In this document: piece after piece, positions 1-10,740 of the stretch | Position numbering within the stretch: position 1 is the first letter of the stretch | Layout of the letters: each line of letters starts with the position of its first letter | NCBI GenBank assembly: GCA_037576195.1 | Contig: CM075103.1 | Span: forward strand, 25,380,723 to 25,444,722 | Reading direction: 5' to 3' | Origin: Phytoseiulus persimilis | Taxonomy: Eukaryota > Arthropoda > Arachnida > Mesostigmata > Phytoseiidae | Length of the DNA: 64,000 nucleotides | Notes under the pieces: model-generated | What the model was told of the DNA's origin: nothing | The model's database searches: none | The model's input: only the letters and a program-made list of their open reading frames with translations | Translations under genes and position numbers: made by a program

Positions 1-2080
1 CCTCTTTCGAAGTTCGCTCGGTAGAGCGCTATGAAGAGCATTGCTTATATCGGTGGATACACTTCGGCGTCTTGCAGTACCGTGACCCACCGAGTCGAGA
101 TGGAGAAACGTACCACATTCGACGGAACCCTCACGTCACGAGCCACAACGCTGACCGCATTCAGGTCGACGAGTCCATCAGCCGAAATCATAGCCGGAGA
201 ACTCTCAACAGCGTCACAACCATCAAAGTCCCCGCGGCGATCCCACGGGTCGCAATGTCCGCAACATTCTCCCCTCCCGGAACCAAGAGCTAATCCTCCT
301 TCCGCGAGCGTGACTGTATCCCACGAATTCGGTCCGCCGGCCACGTGAGACACCGACCGGGATGCCCAGGGTGATTCCGATGACAGCTTATCATTCAGTT
401 ACTATTAACATATTTTCGTTGAGGTCCCAAGCTTACCCGATATTTTTGCTGAGCTGTTTGGCAGGAGACCGGCGATCAAAATTCGATGACTTCTGAATAC
501 TGGCAAACAGAGATTACGAGATTGGCTTGTTCCTTCACTGACGCGGTGACAAATCGACCGCCGCAGATGACAGAATGGCCTCGCATATCCCGTCGAAGAC
601 GCCTCAACAAATGAAATTGTTCGAGTATTCCTGAGAAGCGTGACGTCTCAAAGAGACAATGATGTTGGAGAAATGAAAATGAATTGCGAACTCAGGCCTT
701 TGCGAGGCATGGAGCTGACTTATCAGTTCGGTGCTCAGGTTGAACCGCTTCAAATTGAATGGTCAGCTCGGGAGTCATAGCTTCCCTCAGGGGTTCCAGG
801 CATGAATTGGACCGGAACGGAGACAGAAGTTTACAGTTCCTGAGTGACCGATACCAGAACTGTCCAACCTCCAGAAGCGCTCCGATCGCGGGAAAATTAT
901 GTTCCATACGTGAAATGCCTCAAGCATCCTTGGTTGGAATTTCGAAGTTTACGCAGCTCAAGTAACTCGGAAGGGAAAAAAGGCGAGAGAGGTTCCACGG
1001 TGGTGGTCGGAGGGTTTCAAGCCAATATTTCTCAGAGCGAACTTGTTGCACATGGTCGCGTTGTTTGTCTGAGGGTACGCACGGCGTTGTTTTTGTTGAC
1101 AACGAATGTTGATCCTGCTCGCACCCATCGTAGAGAGACATTCTCGCTATGGGATAGTTCATGCTGGATGTACGCGAGCCAGCCGAGATGAACCCCAAGC
1201 GAGGTTGTCGTTTGGACGACGTCCGGAACCAGCAGTCGAGAGACCCTGACAGGACAGCGTAACGGGTACGAACGTTTGCGCGGGGAACAACACGACAAAG
1301 GATTCATCTACTTCGATCGATGAGTACGAGAGAACGATCCTTTGTGCTCAGATCTCCCAGCGAGCAGCTAGTGCTTCCCGGAACGCATGCTTGCCGCGAG
1401 CCGTCGAGTCAGAGCCGCGGCCCTGGAAAGCCGTCCAGGCTTGATAGCCTTATATTATAGGTTGAGAACGATACCAGAAGGATTCAGCGAATTATTCGCG
1501 GGGATTCTTCGATTTGACATTCGTGCCTCCTGAGCTGGTGTCCTCCGGGAGTAGAATCGGAGTCGTCAGTCGATCCCCTCAGACCGAGTATCGTAACTTC
1601 AACCCCTCGCTGTCGTTGCCTCGTGACGGAACTGGGCTTCTGCACTCCGTCCCAGTCGAGGAAGCGGTGTCAAGATTGTTTTCCCCGCTCCGCCTCGTGA
1701 GCGGGATGGGAGGATAACCTAATTATGGGCAGCCTATGTCAAATTCCATTTTCCAATCGGAGATGGAATGTTCTAACCGTGTGCGGACTATACAAGACGT
1801 CTTCCGAGGCTCCGGACAGGTCGCAATCGGAATGACTTCGCAGCAAAAGTTCGGCCTTCGACTTAAACTCCGTTCTCCGAGACTCTGCGATGAGATCACA
1901 TGGTGGTCAAGGTTGTTACAAACATCGTAAATCCTGTAAAGTGCTGTGGTATACTGCGCTCTGCTCTCGTCGTCGGTTGCTCGCCGATGGTACCTCTCAT
2001 CGAAGCCGAATAATCCAGCCTGATTTAGAATAACGGGATTCGTCTCATGGTTTCGGAGATTAAACAGGAGAGGATGCGTT
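1..2080. other. no supported gene
   Basis: I see no recognisable protein family, RNA gene or transposon end here. The open frames on both strands are short and lack known motifs. A 129-codon frame on the minus strand (1723-2112) starts opposite the cathepsin promoter but resembles no family I know. Confidence 0.5.
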
Positions 2081-2087
2081 GCACCAG

Positions 2088-2119
2088 TATAAAAACCGTG
2101 AATTCTGATCATTGAACAT
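2088..2119 (+). promoter_or_regulatory. TATA-type core promoter of the cathepsin gene
   Basis: A TATAAAAA box lies at 2088-2095. A TCATTG initiator-like motif follows at 2109-2114, and a splice donor (AAG|GTAAGT) at 2130 fits the end of a short non-coding first exon. The spacing to TCATTG is a little short (about 23 bp), so transcription may start slightly later, near 2118. Assignment rests on motif and position only. Confidence 0.5.
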
Positions 2120-2129
2120 TGAAGTCAAG

Positions 2130-2278
2130 GTAAGTGCTCTTGGATATTCTTGGATTCCCGCAAAGTTCAATCCCTTCCTGAGCTGGCATGTCAATTTTTA
2201 CTCTGCTCCCCCGAATCGTCGATCCTCTCGATCACAGACTTCATATCGCCGAGAAGGGGTCGTGTTGTTTCACGTCAG
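2130..2278 (+). other. 5' UTR intron of the cathepsin gene
   Basis: A strong donor, AAG|GTAAGT at 2130, and a pyrimidine-rich acceptor, TTTCACGTCAG ending at 2278, bound a 149-bp intron. The next exon begins at 2279, seven bases before the ATG at 2286. The arrangement of promoter, short leader exon, intron and start codon is internally consistent. Confidence 0.55.
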
Positions 2279-2285
2279 CTTCCGG

Positions 2286-3439
<1,154 letters not shown>

Positions 3440-4284
3440 GACTCTCTAATCTCCTTCCCCAATAGAGCAGTTTCTTGAAAATCTCGAGACTTTTTCTGGA
3501 AAATCATGAACGACGGCTGTCAGATCGTGTCAACTAGTGATTCCTCGCAGATAGCGGAGGGAATGCCCACGAGTTTCCTCTCGACTAGATGACCTCGTGG
3601 AGTCGGAGTTTCGTCTGGATACACTGAACACCGGACGCTCGTCAATCTGAGGAGACCTCTCGGCAGCTTGACTATCAGGCCGCAGCTGGCTGACCGGGAG
3701 TGGCTTGGAGGGTCACCTCGACGAAAGAAGATTGCTCCCTGATTCGTTCCGCGGGAACCAAGCGGCATTCCTCCAGATATCGCAATCGAACCGTTTCTCG
3801 AACTTTGAACATGGAACGTTCATAGGGTTCAAGGTCTTCGTAATCGCCGGCAGCCGGGCTGCTTCGGTTCTTATTCTAACTGAAGTCACCTCTTGTGATT
3901 CGTCTGGCTCTCGAATCGCTATTGCCTATGCTTCTTCAGTTATGGCTGTCTATTGAACCTCCAATGTGATGTTTGCATTACATTACTTCTTTTGTTCGTT
4001 ACTCGGCGAAAAACGATCCGCGTCTGGATCATTTTCGCTAATAAGGATCCGAGTTTTTAACGTGAAAACTTTTTTATCGAATACCTTGAGGGGCCAGTCT
4101 GGGTTTGCGTCGTCATTTAAGGGACGAAATTCGTCCGCTTTTGAAGCCGTACAACTTTGGTTCTGGCGCGGATGGAGGACTCCCGTTCGTCTTAAAGCCT
4201 TGCAAATTTACAGTGAAGTCTTGTATCAGATTTTGGTGTTGTTCTGACAAGAGTGAATGAGTCTGCAGCATTCATTTATCTACC
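3440..4284. other. intergenic, no gene seen
   Basis: This lies between the cathepsin stop and the first LTR. It contains an A/T-richer stretch around 3950-4090 but no frame with recognisable motifs. An AATAGA near 3461 could serve as a weak polyadenylation signal for the cathepsin transcript. Confidence 0.4.
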
Positions 4285-4687
4285 TGTTGCGGAATCTTCC
4301 AAGGTCTCTCTGGAGACCGTGGAGTTTCGGCTAGCTCCAGAGCACCGCTCTGGAGCTCAGAGTCCCTAGCGTTCCAGAAACGCTACTAGAGTAGTATTAC
4401 GGCCAGAGGATAGAGAGCCGAGAGTGCATATTTGTCCATCCGAAATAAACGAGCCAACGTTGCACGTCGGCTTCGTGAAGCGAACATCACTGTGGTGTGG
4501 TCGACTGTCTGCGAACAGCCGACAACACACAAGTTGCAACCCGACCGTGAGCGACACGCACGCGGTGCGAGCGATACGCTTGCAAATCTCTAACCAAGTT
4601 CGCTTGGCGGAGTCCGGACAGGCGGCTGCGGCCAGTAGAACAACAACCAGTGTCTTTCCTCGAGGATCCCGAGCGGGTTTGGCAACA
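4285..4687 (+). repeat. 5' LTR of BEL/Pao copy 1 (putative, 403 bp)
   Basis: The proposed LTR opens with TGTTG at 4285 and closes with CAACA at 4687, a perfect 5-bp terminal inverted repeat of the normal TG...CA type. A primer-binding-like TGG follows at once. The inner part matches the LTR of copy 2 (57759-58043), for example the GGCGGCTGCGGCC block and GTGTCTTTCCTC. No second copy of this LTR was found, so the left border is inferred. Two tight hairpins lie near its start (4303-4318 and 4333-4357). Confidence 0.55.
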
Positions 4688-4688
4688 G

Positions 4689-4706
4689 TGGTGTCAGAAT
4701 TGTAAA
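4689..4706 (+). promoter_or_regulatory. tRNA primer-binding site
   Basis: TGGTGTCAGAATTGT starts one base after the LTR end. Copy 2 has TGGTGTCAGGAAGT in exactly the same position. The leading TGG complements the CCA end of a tRNA primer. I cannot name the tRNA from sequence alone. Confidence 0.5.
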
Positions 4707-4804
4707 AGAAGAACCCACGCACGCCGGCACGCGACACGTGGTGCTGAGTCATCAACTAGAGTCAAGCGGTTTGAAATCGACACTGCGGTGTTTCCCCTTC
4801 CGAC

Positions 4805-7327
4805 ATGGCCAGCAAACAAGAGGCTGGAGCGGAGGTGACGCCCGAAGATACGAGGATCGTAGTGCGTCGACGGGAGTTGACTTTCGCGAGACAGTTGACT
4901 ACAAGGGCGTGCACGCGAGTACGAGAAGTACTAGCACGTGATGCATCCGAGCGAACCGTTGCGGGAGTTCGCGCGGCGATGGATGGCTTGCAGGAGCAAG
5001 CAACACGGCTCTCGGTTGCGACCAGAGCCGTGGTGGAAGCTGGAAACATGACTTCAGATCAATTGGAGGCCGAGCTAGCCAAGGAGATCGAGTACGAGGC
5101 TAAGGGGATCGATCTGAAATTCGACGTCGAGGAATTCCAGCGGGAGAATGACCCGGAGGCCTACCGGGAGGAGAGATCGCGGGGCAACTCGATGTCGATC
5201 CAACACCAGAGTTCGCTCATTGATCCGCAGGTTTCGGGCACGAGACTGCCAGAGGCTCCGAGGATGGCCACGTTTCTGCGCACGTCGTGGGACGAGGTGA
5301 TCAGAAGGGTCCCGAAGTTCGACGGAGATCCAGTCAAATTCAAGAACTGGCAGAATGCGTTTCGTCTATACGTAGACTCCGCCGACATCGATCCTCTCGT
5401 GAAGTTCCATCTGCTGAAGGAGACCACCGGTAGGGACGTGGCCAACTGCATCGCAAGTTTGGAGCTGAATAGTGACAACTACGAGGAAGCAAGGGACACG
5501 GTTTACAAGCTCTCCGGTCAAACCGCGGTGGCAGAAGATCGTCAGGTGGACAACGTGGTAGAAGCTTGCAACAGAAGAAATCTCAACGACAGTGGGCATT
5601 TCGTGAAATTCGTGACGGATGTCACTCAGAATGTCCAGTCATTCATCGCGCTCGGTTACAACCACGAAGGTCTGTCTCCTTTCCCTGCTAGATTAATTAT
5701 GAAAGCACTGCCGTATGATCGCAGGCGAAGATTCGACGACGCAGTAGGTTGGCAGGACGAAGAGAATAGAAGTTGTAGGTTAAAAGAACTTCTGGACTTC
5801 CTGGGAGCTGAACAGTTTCAAGTAAGGAAGTTATCACCGTCCGTGCTTAGGACACACTCGAGCCCCGTTCCGGGCAACGGAATGGGTAAAGCTAGGGCTG
5901 ATACGTCACCTAGAATGCCATCACAGCAAAGTCAGTTCAGCCGAAAGATCAAGCCTAGGTTCAGCCCTGCGGGGCCAACAGGTTCAGTAAGCAATCAACA
6001 TGCTTTTGCGGTCACTGCGTCTTCGTCCGCGGATCATTCGTGCAACTTTTGCTCAGGACAGCATCTTAGCGGTAACTGTAGGAAACCGATATCTCCGGAA
6101 GAGCGGAGAAAGCGTGCGACGACAGGGAATGTCTGTTTCAAGTGTCTGGATCGGAATCACAGGGCCGATAAATGCAAGGCCAGGGGGTGTGCGAAATGTG
6201 GCAAGGGTCACCATAAGTTACTCTGCGTGAAACCGACCGGGGTTGCGGCAGCGGCGCCGGTGGGAAATGGTGCGGACGTTTCCAGCGTGAAATCGATAAA
6301 GATCACTAACATCTCGGAGAAAAGATTGCCTACGGGTTACGTCGAAATGTTTTCCGAGGAATGCGTCGCGGTAGGTAGAATCGATCTGGATACGGGGTCC
6401 CAGAAAACTCTCATCTCCAATGAGTTCGCGAACTTGTTGAAGGCGAGGGAGGTGGGCTCCGAAAATTTCTATCTGCAGGCGCCAGGCCCGGCACATCCTG
6501 AGAAGTCCAAAGGAAGGATCGTAGAGATCACACTGAAGAGCAGATTCTCTGACAACCACATGGTCATTTACGCGACAGCGTTGCCGAACGTGGTTGAGGG
6601 TACTCTCCCGGAAGCTAACTTCACGGGAAACTTGAAGCCGATCGCGGATCGAAACGATGGAGCTTGGTCGGCAGAGATCAATATGTTGGTCGGAGTAGAT
6701 TATCTATATCCCATCGTGGGAACGAACACCAAAAAGTTTGGGGGGTTCGTTGCGATCGAAACCCTGTTCGGGTACTTTCTATGGGGAACGGGCCAACATC
6801 AGGAAATCAAGTTAAATCCAGCACTCTTGAAAGTGATCCAACAAAAGAGAAAGTCATGGAACGGCAGAGCGGAAAGCCAGCGAGGCGTCAGCGCGACGGT
6901 GTCTCTCGCGGCGACAGTTTGTTCGAAATATGATCCAGAGGACATCTCGTTCCTGTGGGATACGGAGGTTCTAGGGATCGAACCGTATTTTAAGGAAAAT
7001 GATGAAGTTCCTAACGAAGAGTTGACGGAATTCGTCCGTACAACCACTCGGAGAAAACCGGACCGGAGATATATTACCCATTTACCGTTCAAACCGAACA
7101 AAGATACGTTAGGAGACAACCGCGAGCTGACGCTGCGGCGTCTGAAAAGTTTTTTGGCTCAGACAAGGAAAAATCAAGCGCTCTTTGAGACAGTTGATGC
7201 CGAAATGGTGGACCTGTTGGATCAGGGTTTCATTGAGTTCGCGGAATCCCCGAAATCGGGGGAACAATGTCATTATCTACCGCTGCTCGTGGTGATAAAA
7301 AACGAGCTTCGGCGGAAGCCAAGATGA
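4805..7327 (+). CDS. BEL/Pao Gag-protease and start of RT
   Basis: An 840-codon frame starting at an ATG 118 bp after the LTR. The N-terminus (residues 1-110) is charged and probably helical. Residues about 160-245 form the DUF1759-like gag core (WDEVIRRVPKFDGDP...). Residues 412-475 hold clustered Cys/His knuckles (CNFC..., CFKCLDRNHRADKC, CAKCGKGHHKLLC). The protease has its LDTGSQ active site near residue 528 and GVDYLYPIVG downstream. The frame then enters RT at CHYLPLLVVIK and leaves it after 7303. It is open for 2.5 kb without a stop, which suggests a fairly young copy. At the exit lies A_AAA_AAC (7297-7303), exactly in frame; a -1 shift there leads into the next frame. Confidence 0.85.
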   Translation: MASKQEAGAEVTPEDTRIVVRRRELTFARQLTTRACTRVREVLARDASERTVAGVRAAMDGLQEQATRLSVATRAVVEAGNMTSDQLEAELAKEIEYEAKGIDLKFDVEEFQRENDPEAYREERSRGNSMSIQHQSSLIDPQVSGTRLPEAPRMATFLRTSWDEVIRRVPKFDGDPVKFKNWQNAFRLYVDSADIDPLVKFHLLKETTGRDVANCIASLELNSDNYEEARDTVYKLSGQTAVAEDRQVDNVVEACNRRNLNDSGHFVKFVTDVTQNVQSFIALGYNHEGLSPFPARLIMKALPYDRRRRFDDAVGWQDEENRSCRLKELLDFLGAEQFQVRKLSPSVLRTHSSPVPGNGMGKARADTSPRMPSQQSQFSRKIKPRFSPAGPTGSVSNQHAFAVTASSSADHSCNFCSGQHLSGNCRKPISPEERRKRATTGNVCFKCLDRNHRADKCKARGCAKCGKGHHKLLCVKPTGVAAAAPVGNGADVSSVKSIKITNISEKRLPTGYVEMFSEECVAVGRIDLDTGSQKTLISNEFANLLKAREVGSENFYLQAPGPAHPEKSKGRIVEITLKSRFSDNHMVIYATALPNVVEGTLPEANFTGNLKPIADRNDGAWSAEINMLVGVDYLYPIVGTNTKKFGGFVAIETLFGYFLWGTGQHQEIKLNPALLKVIQQKRKSWNGRAESQRGVSATVSLAATVCSKYDPEDISFLWDTEVLGIEPYFKENDEVPNEELTEFVRTTTRRKPDRRYITHLPFKPNKDTLGDNRELTLRRLKSFLAQTRKNQALFETVDAEMVDLLDQGFIEFAESPKSGEQCHYLPLLVVIKNELRRKPR

Positions 7328-8331
7328 AAGTGAGAGTGGTGAACGATGCAAGTGCACGTTCGAAGAACGAAGCTGGCTTGAACGACGTGTTGTTTCAAGG
7401 TGAGGATCTCATCGCAGACATCGTCTCAGTCATACTCCAATTCCGGCAGCTTCCGGTTGCGATCACAGCTGACATAGAGAAAGCATACCTTCAGTTCGAT
7501 ATAACTCCGGAACATAGGAAGTTTCTGAAATTATTGTGGCCGTTAGGCATAAGTAAGAATCCGAGAGCCCCTCTCAGGGAAATGCAGTCGTGTAGGTTGT
7601 CTTTCGGGCTGGCCAGTGCGCCTTACCAGCACTGTGCAGGCACCAGGCTCCATTTGGAGAATGAAATCAGGAATCAGCCGCAGGACAAGGAGTTACTTGA
7701 GTTCGTGAAAAAGTATTTCTATGTAGATGATTTGATCGCAGGCGCAGAGAACGCCGGGAGCGGGGCAAAAGTTGTTGAAATCTTACACGAGTCGTTCAAG
7801 GCAGGCTGCTTTCCGTTGAAAAAATGGTCGACGAACTCTGCGGAGTTGGGTAGATTCATAAAACATCGATACCCTGACGCGACAGTCACGTTCGACGACG
7901 AGAATTTCAAATTTCTCGGAGTGAGATGGAATCAAAGAGAAGACTCGATGCATATAGATGTTTCAAAGACGATCACATTTTTCGAAACGAGCGTTCCAAC
8001 GAAGCGATCTCTGCTCAAGGGAGCTAGCCAGGTTTTCGATCCGTTGGGAATCGTGGCACCGATTTCTCTGGGCATGAAGTGTTTACTGCAGCGTCATTGG
8101 CAGAAAAAGTTGGATTTGAATCAGGTTCTGGCCGGGGAAGATCTTGAACAGTACAGGGATGTCACGAGCAGGCTTGAAAATATCAAGCACGTTAGCGTAG
8201 CAAGAGATTTTCTCGCGGCAAAAGGCAGCCGGGACACTGCGGTGCGAGAGTTGCGTGTGTTTTGCGATGCAAGCCTCACAGGTTATGGGTGCGAGGCATA
8301 CGCGCGGGATGTTTCGGATCGGTCTCGTTGA
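7303..8331 (+). CDS. BEL/Pao reverse transcriptase and start of RNase H
   Basis: The frame continues RT from the slippery A-run: KMKVRVVNDASARS (fingers), ADIEKAYLQF (motif A), SFGLASAPYQHC (motif B), YFYVDDLIAG (catalytic YVDD) and a connection domain with GASQVFDPLGIVAP. The RNase H first motif, VFCDASLTGYG, is present and the frame then ends at TGA 8329-8331. An ATG at 7267 exists in this frame but lies upstream of RT homology and is probably fortuitous. The catalytic residues are intact. The break in frame from the gag ORF is one base, either a deletion in an A-run or, less likely, programmed slippage. Confidence 0.85.
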   Translation, partial: RASAEAKMKVRVVNDASARSKNEAGLNDVLFQGEDLIADIVSVILQFRQLPVAITADIEKAYLQFDITPEHRKFLKLLWPLGISKNPRAPLREMQSCRLSFGLASAPYQHCAGTRLHLENEIRNQPQDKELLEFVKKYFYVDDLIAGAENAGSGAKVVEILHESFKAGCFPLKKWSTNSAELGRFIKHRYPDATVTFDDENFKFLGVRWNQREDSMHIDVSKTITFFETSVPTKRSLLKGASQVFDPLGIVAPISLGMKCLLQRHWQKKLDLNQVLAGEDLEQYRDVTSRLENIKHVSVARDFLAAKGSRDTAVRELRVFCDASLTGYGCEAYARDVSDRSR

Positions 8332-8592
8332 TCATGGCGAAAGGGCGAGTGGCTCCGTTGAAGGGGAATTGGTCCATCCACAGACTGGAGTTGTTGGGCG
8401 CGGTTTTGGCAGTAAGGATCGCGAAAAAGATCACCCAGGGAGTTGGCTTGCCGTTCGCGTCGATCAATTACTGGTGCGAGAATGCATGCGTGCTAGCCTG
8501 GATTCGCGACGAGCCAAATAAGATGGAAGGCGCTCGTCGAAAACAGGGTGAAGGAAATCCGAGCGTCGTCCGAGTCGAGTCAGTGGAGTTAC
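8316..8592 (+). pseudogene. BEL/Pao RNase H and linker remnant
   Basis: After the stop at 8329 the family sequence continues in another frame: SLIMAKGRVAPLK, SIHRLELLGAVLAVRIAKKI, then a YWCENACVLAWIRDEP segment matching the RNase H D-S-x-x-VL-W-I region. A further frame change near 8523 leads to WKALVENRVKEI and SSQWSYV, after which homology ends abruptly. In intact elements this leads to the zinc-binding start of integrase, which is absent. Confidence 0.7.
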
Positions 8593-8885
8593 GTCCGATT
8601 CCAAAGAAACGAAGAACTCGTGCTTGGCGACGCATGTTCTTCGAGGGATGCGATTGAGTTAGCGGAACCAGAGTCACTGTCCTCGAGTCTCGCTTCCCCA
8701 AGAGAGAATTCCGATCCCGCATCGGAATACGACTCACAATCACTCTCGCTGGCTGGAGTTGGGGACTCGAACGTGTCTTCACCTGGATCAGAGTTCTTCT
8801 TCCCTTTCGCCGAAGATCGAAGGCAGCGGTCACTGCTGTACATAAACTTTGCCATCGCGCGAGTTTTATCGTATTGATCTGCCAC
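8589..8885 (-). CDS. acidic Ser-rich open frame of unknown origin
   Basis: A 98-codon minus-strand frame, rich in Ser, Asp and Glu (SSDRCLRSSAKGKKNSDPGEDTFESP at its start, SSFLWNRT at its end). It begins about where BEL homology stops, so it may belong to whatever replaced the BEL 3' end. The composition recalls the disordered N-termini of some transposases (for example piggyBac), but no catalytic part is visible. It could equally be a chance frame. Confidence 0.2.
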   Translation of the reverse strand: MADQYDKTRAMAKFMYSSDRCLRSSAKGKKNSDPGEDTFESPTPASESDCESYSDAGSEFSLGEARLEDSDSGSANSIASLEEHASPSTSSSFLWNRT

Positions 8886-9110
8886 AATCTCTACGATCTA
8901 GACCAGCACTGCGAAAACAGAGAGACGAACTTCGTTCCTCTCAGCGTAAATACTGCAGCCGTCGAGGAAGAAGTCGATATGATGAGCACTGGAATTCGAC
9001 CAAGGAAGACGGACCGCCATCGACAGGGCCGAAGTAATTATCACTAGAAGGCGACGAGATTTTTCATAGCCATGAAGGCCAGCCCCTGGCCATTGCAATC
9101 TGAATTGAAG

Positions 9111-10127
9111 TCAAGTCCAGAGTAGCAATTGACATCGTCCGATCAAAGCCTCAACGCTCGCCGTGTCTACACGAGGCCTGAAACCACAAGTCACTCTGTA
9201 GGGCGCCAGCGTCCTACCAGCCGCCGGAAAACCGTAGGACGCTGGCGGACTACATGGCAGCGAACCTGTTAAGGGCCCTCCCCTTCTCAGCTTCATGACC
9301 ATGGTTTTCGCCGGGTTCACACGCAGCCCCTCATTTCCGAGATGTACACCGACGATTTCCAGCATCTTTTGTAACTGTAGCCGGTTTCTGTGCAGGATGA
9401 TTATATCATCAGCGAACATGGCTATCGTTCCTGTTCTGAAGTCATTCGTTGTCTTCTCTGGTAAGCCCGCCAGGAGGAGAGAGAATCCGGAGCAGCTCAA
9501 CGGATTTCCCTGTGGCGTGCCTTGATTCTGGAGGATCTTGACTGAGGTTCCCCCACCGTTGTCAACTTGGAGCGAGTCTTGGTGGTAGAAACTTTCAATC
9601 ACTTTCAGCATTTGACCGTTGACGCCTGCTTGTTTGAAGGCGTCGACCATTCTCTGGCGTGGGGCGAGGTCAAACGCCTCCTGACAGTCTATCAAGACGG
9701 CGTAGGTATGCCCGTCTGGGCTCTTGATGCTCCGCTCGATTTCTGACATGACAACGTGAATGGCGTCCTGAGTGCCGATCCCGACACCTTTGAAGAATAT
9801 CTTCTTGAGGGTGGCCTCACTTACGATGCCTCTGAACAGATCCATTCTGTATTTTGGGTCCGTCGCTTTCCTCTTGAAGAGTAGTGTGAGTTTAGTTAGA
9901 TGCCATGAGTCTGGCACTCTCCCTGCACTCATAATTTTGTTGAAGAGTCTCACAATGGGTTCCAGTGTGATTTCTTCCATATCCCTCCAGTGTTCGTAAT
10001 AAATACCGTCCGGACCCGCGCTTTTGCCATTGGGGAGTGACCTCAGAATCTCCTGGACCTCTTGGTTGGTCCACGGGACGTTAATCATCCATTGGTCGAA
10101 TGTCAACGGTAGCTCAACGGTTAGACG
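9111..10127 (-). pseudogene. non-LTR retrotransposon RT fragment
   Basis: Minus-strand RT domain: GKSAGPDGIYYEHWR (fingers), VLIDCQEAFD (motif A), NQGTPQGNPLS (motif B), AMFADDIIIL (catalytic FADD) and LRVNPAKTMVMKL (thumb side). The segment that should carry N-x-RPI after LTLLFKRK is scrambled, so the fingers region has a deletion or rearrangement. There is no endonuclease, ORF1 or 3' end. It abuts, head to head, a plus-strand fragment of another LINE at about 10127. Confidence 0.8.
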
Positions 10128-10740
10128 GGATGGTTCTAGAGATAGAATCACTGAGCGACCACAACTGCATTTTATTCAATCTACTGGACAGCAAAGAAAG
10201 CCCCACTTGCAGTCCGAGCGGGAGAACCAGAGTGCTCGACATGGAATCATGCCGACGAGAGCTGGAAGCTCGGATCAGAGGAAAAGCGCCAGGAGCCAGG
10301 CAGCTCACAGAGGAGACGAAGAAGGCCTGCAAAGCATCTAGGGTCGAAGTGTAGAAGAGAAGAGACCGGGCCTACTGGTTTGACGAGAGTAGCGCAGCGC
10401 TCCGAAAAAACTGCGTCAAGGCCCGACGCAGAGGTCTCCGAGCCAGAGCTGAATTGTGGGAAGAAAACAGATCTCTTTACAGGCAGGCGAGAACCGAACG
10501 CCTAACGTTACCCGGCAAGGTAACGAAGCTCATCATGGACAGCTTCATTGAAGAATATAAACACGCAATGAATAACGAGTCGAAAGCCTTCCCAAAAGCC
10601 TGGAAGAAGGCTGAAGTGGTCCTGATTCACAAACCAGGGAAGCTGGTAGAGCTCCCTTATTCCTATAGGCCTATCTGCCCCCTCAGCACCCTGGGGAAAG
10701 CATTTGAAAGTATCCTCACTATATATGATTCGCTTCGTCT
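10128..10740 (+). pseudogene. R1/Jockey-like LINE fragment (endonuclease end to RT start)
   Basis: The first part encodes the last motif of an APE-type endonuclease (SLSDHNCILFNLL), then a basic linker (ALRKNCVKARRRGLRARAELWEENRSLYRQAR). The frame later encodes FPKAWKKAEVVLIHKPGK and YSYRPICPLSTLGKAFESIL, the RT fingers. A stop at about 10352 and a jump within the linker show decay and an internal deletion. Sequence turns into non-LINE and then 45-bp repeats from about 10740. Confidence 0.75.

Larger units (their letters stand above)
4285..8592 (+). mobile_element. BEL/Pao LTR retrotransposon, copy 1, 3' truncated
   Basis: Order: LTR, primer-binding site, gag with DUF1759-type core and zinc knuckles, aspartic protease, reverse transcriptase, start of RNase H. 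This is the BEL/Pao layout. Homology stops at about 8592, in the segment after RNase H that normally leads to integrase, so integrase and the 3' LTR are missing. The remainder has at least three frame changes: near 7300, between 8290 and 8330, and near 8523. It is a dead copy, distinct from but related to copy 2 at 57759-60790. Confidence 0.85.

Noticed and set aside
1..60. Possible tRNA (CTCGGTAGAGCGC resembles a D arm)
   Set aside because: No T-arm, anticodon arm or acceptor pairing follows within tRNA length.
1723..2112. Minus-strand frame divergent from the cathepsin gene
   Set aside because: No recognisable family, and it overlaps the likely promoter of the plus-strand gene.
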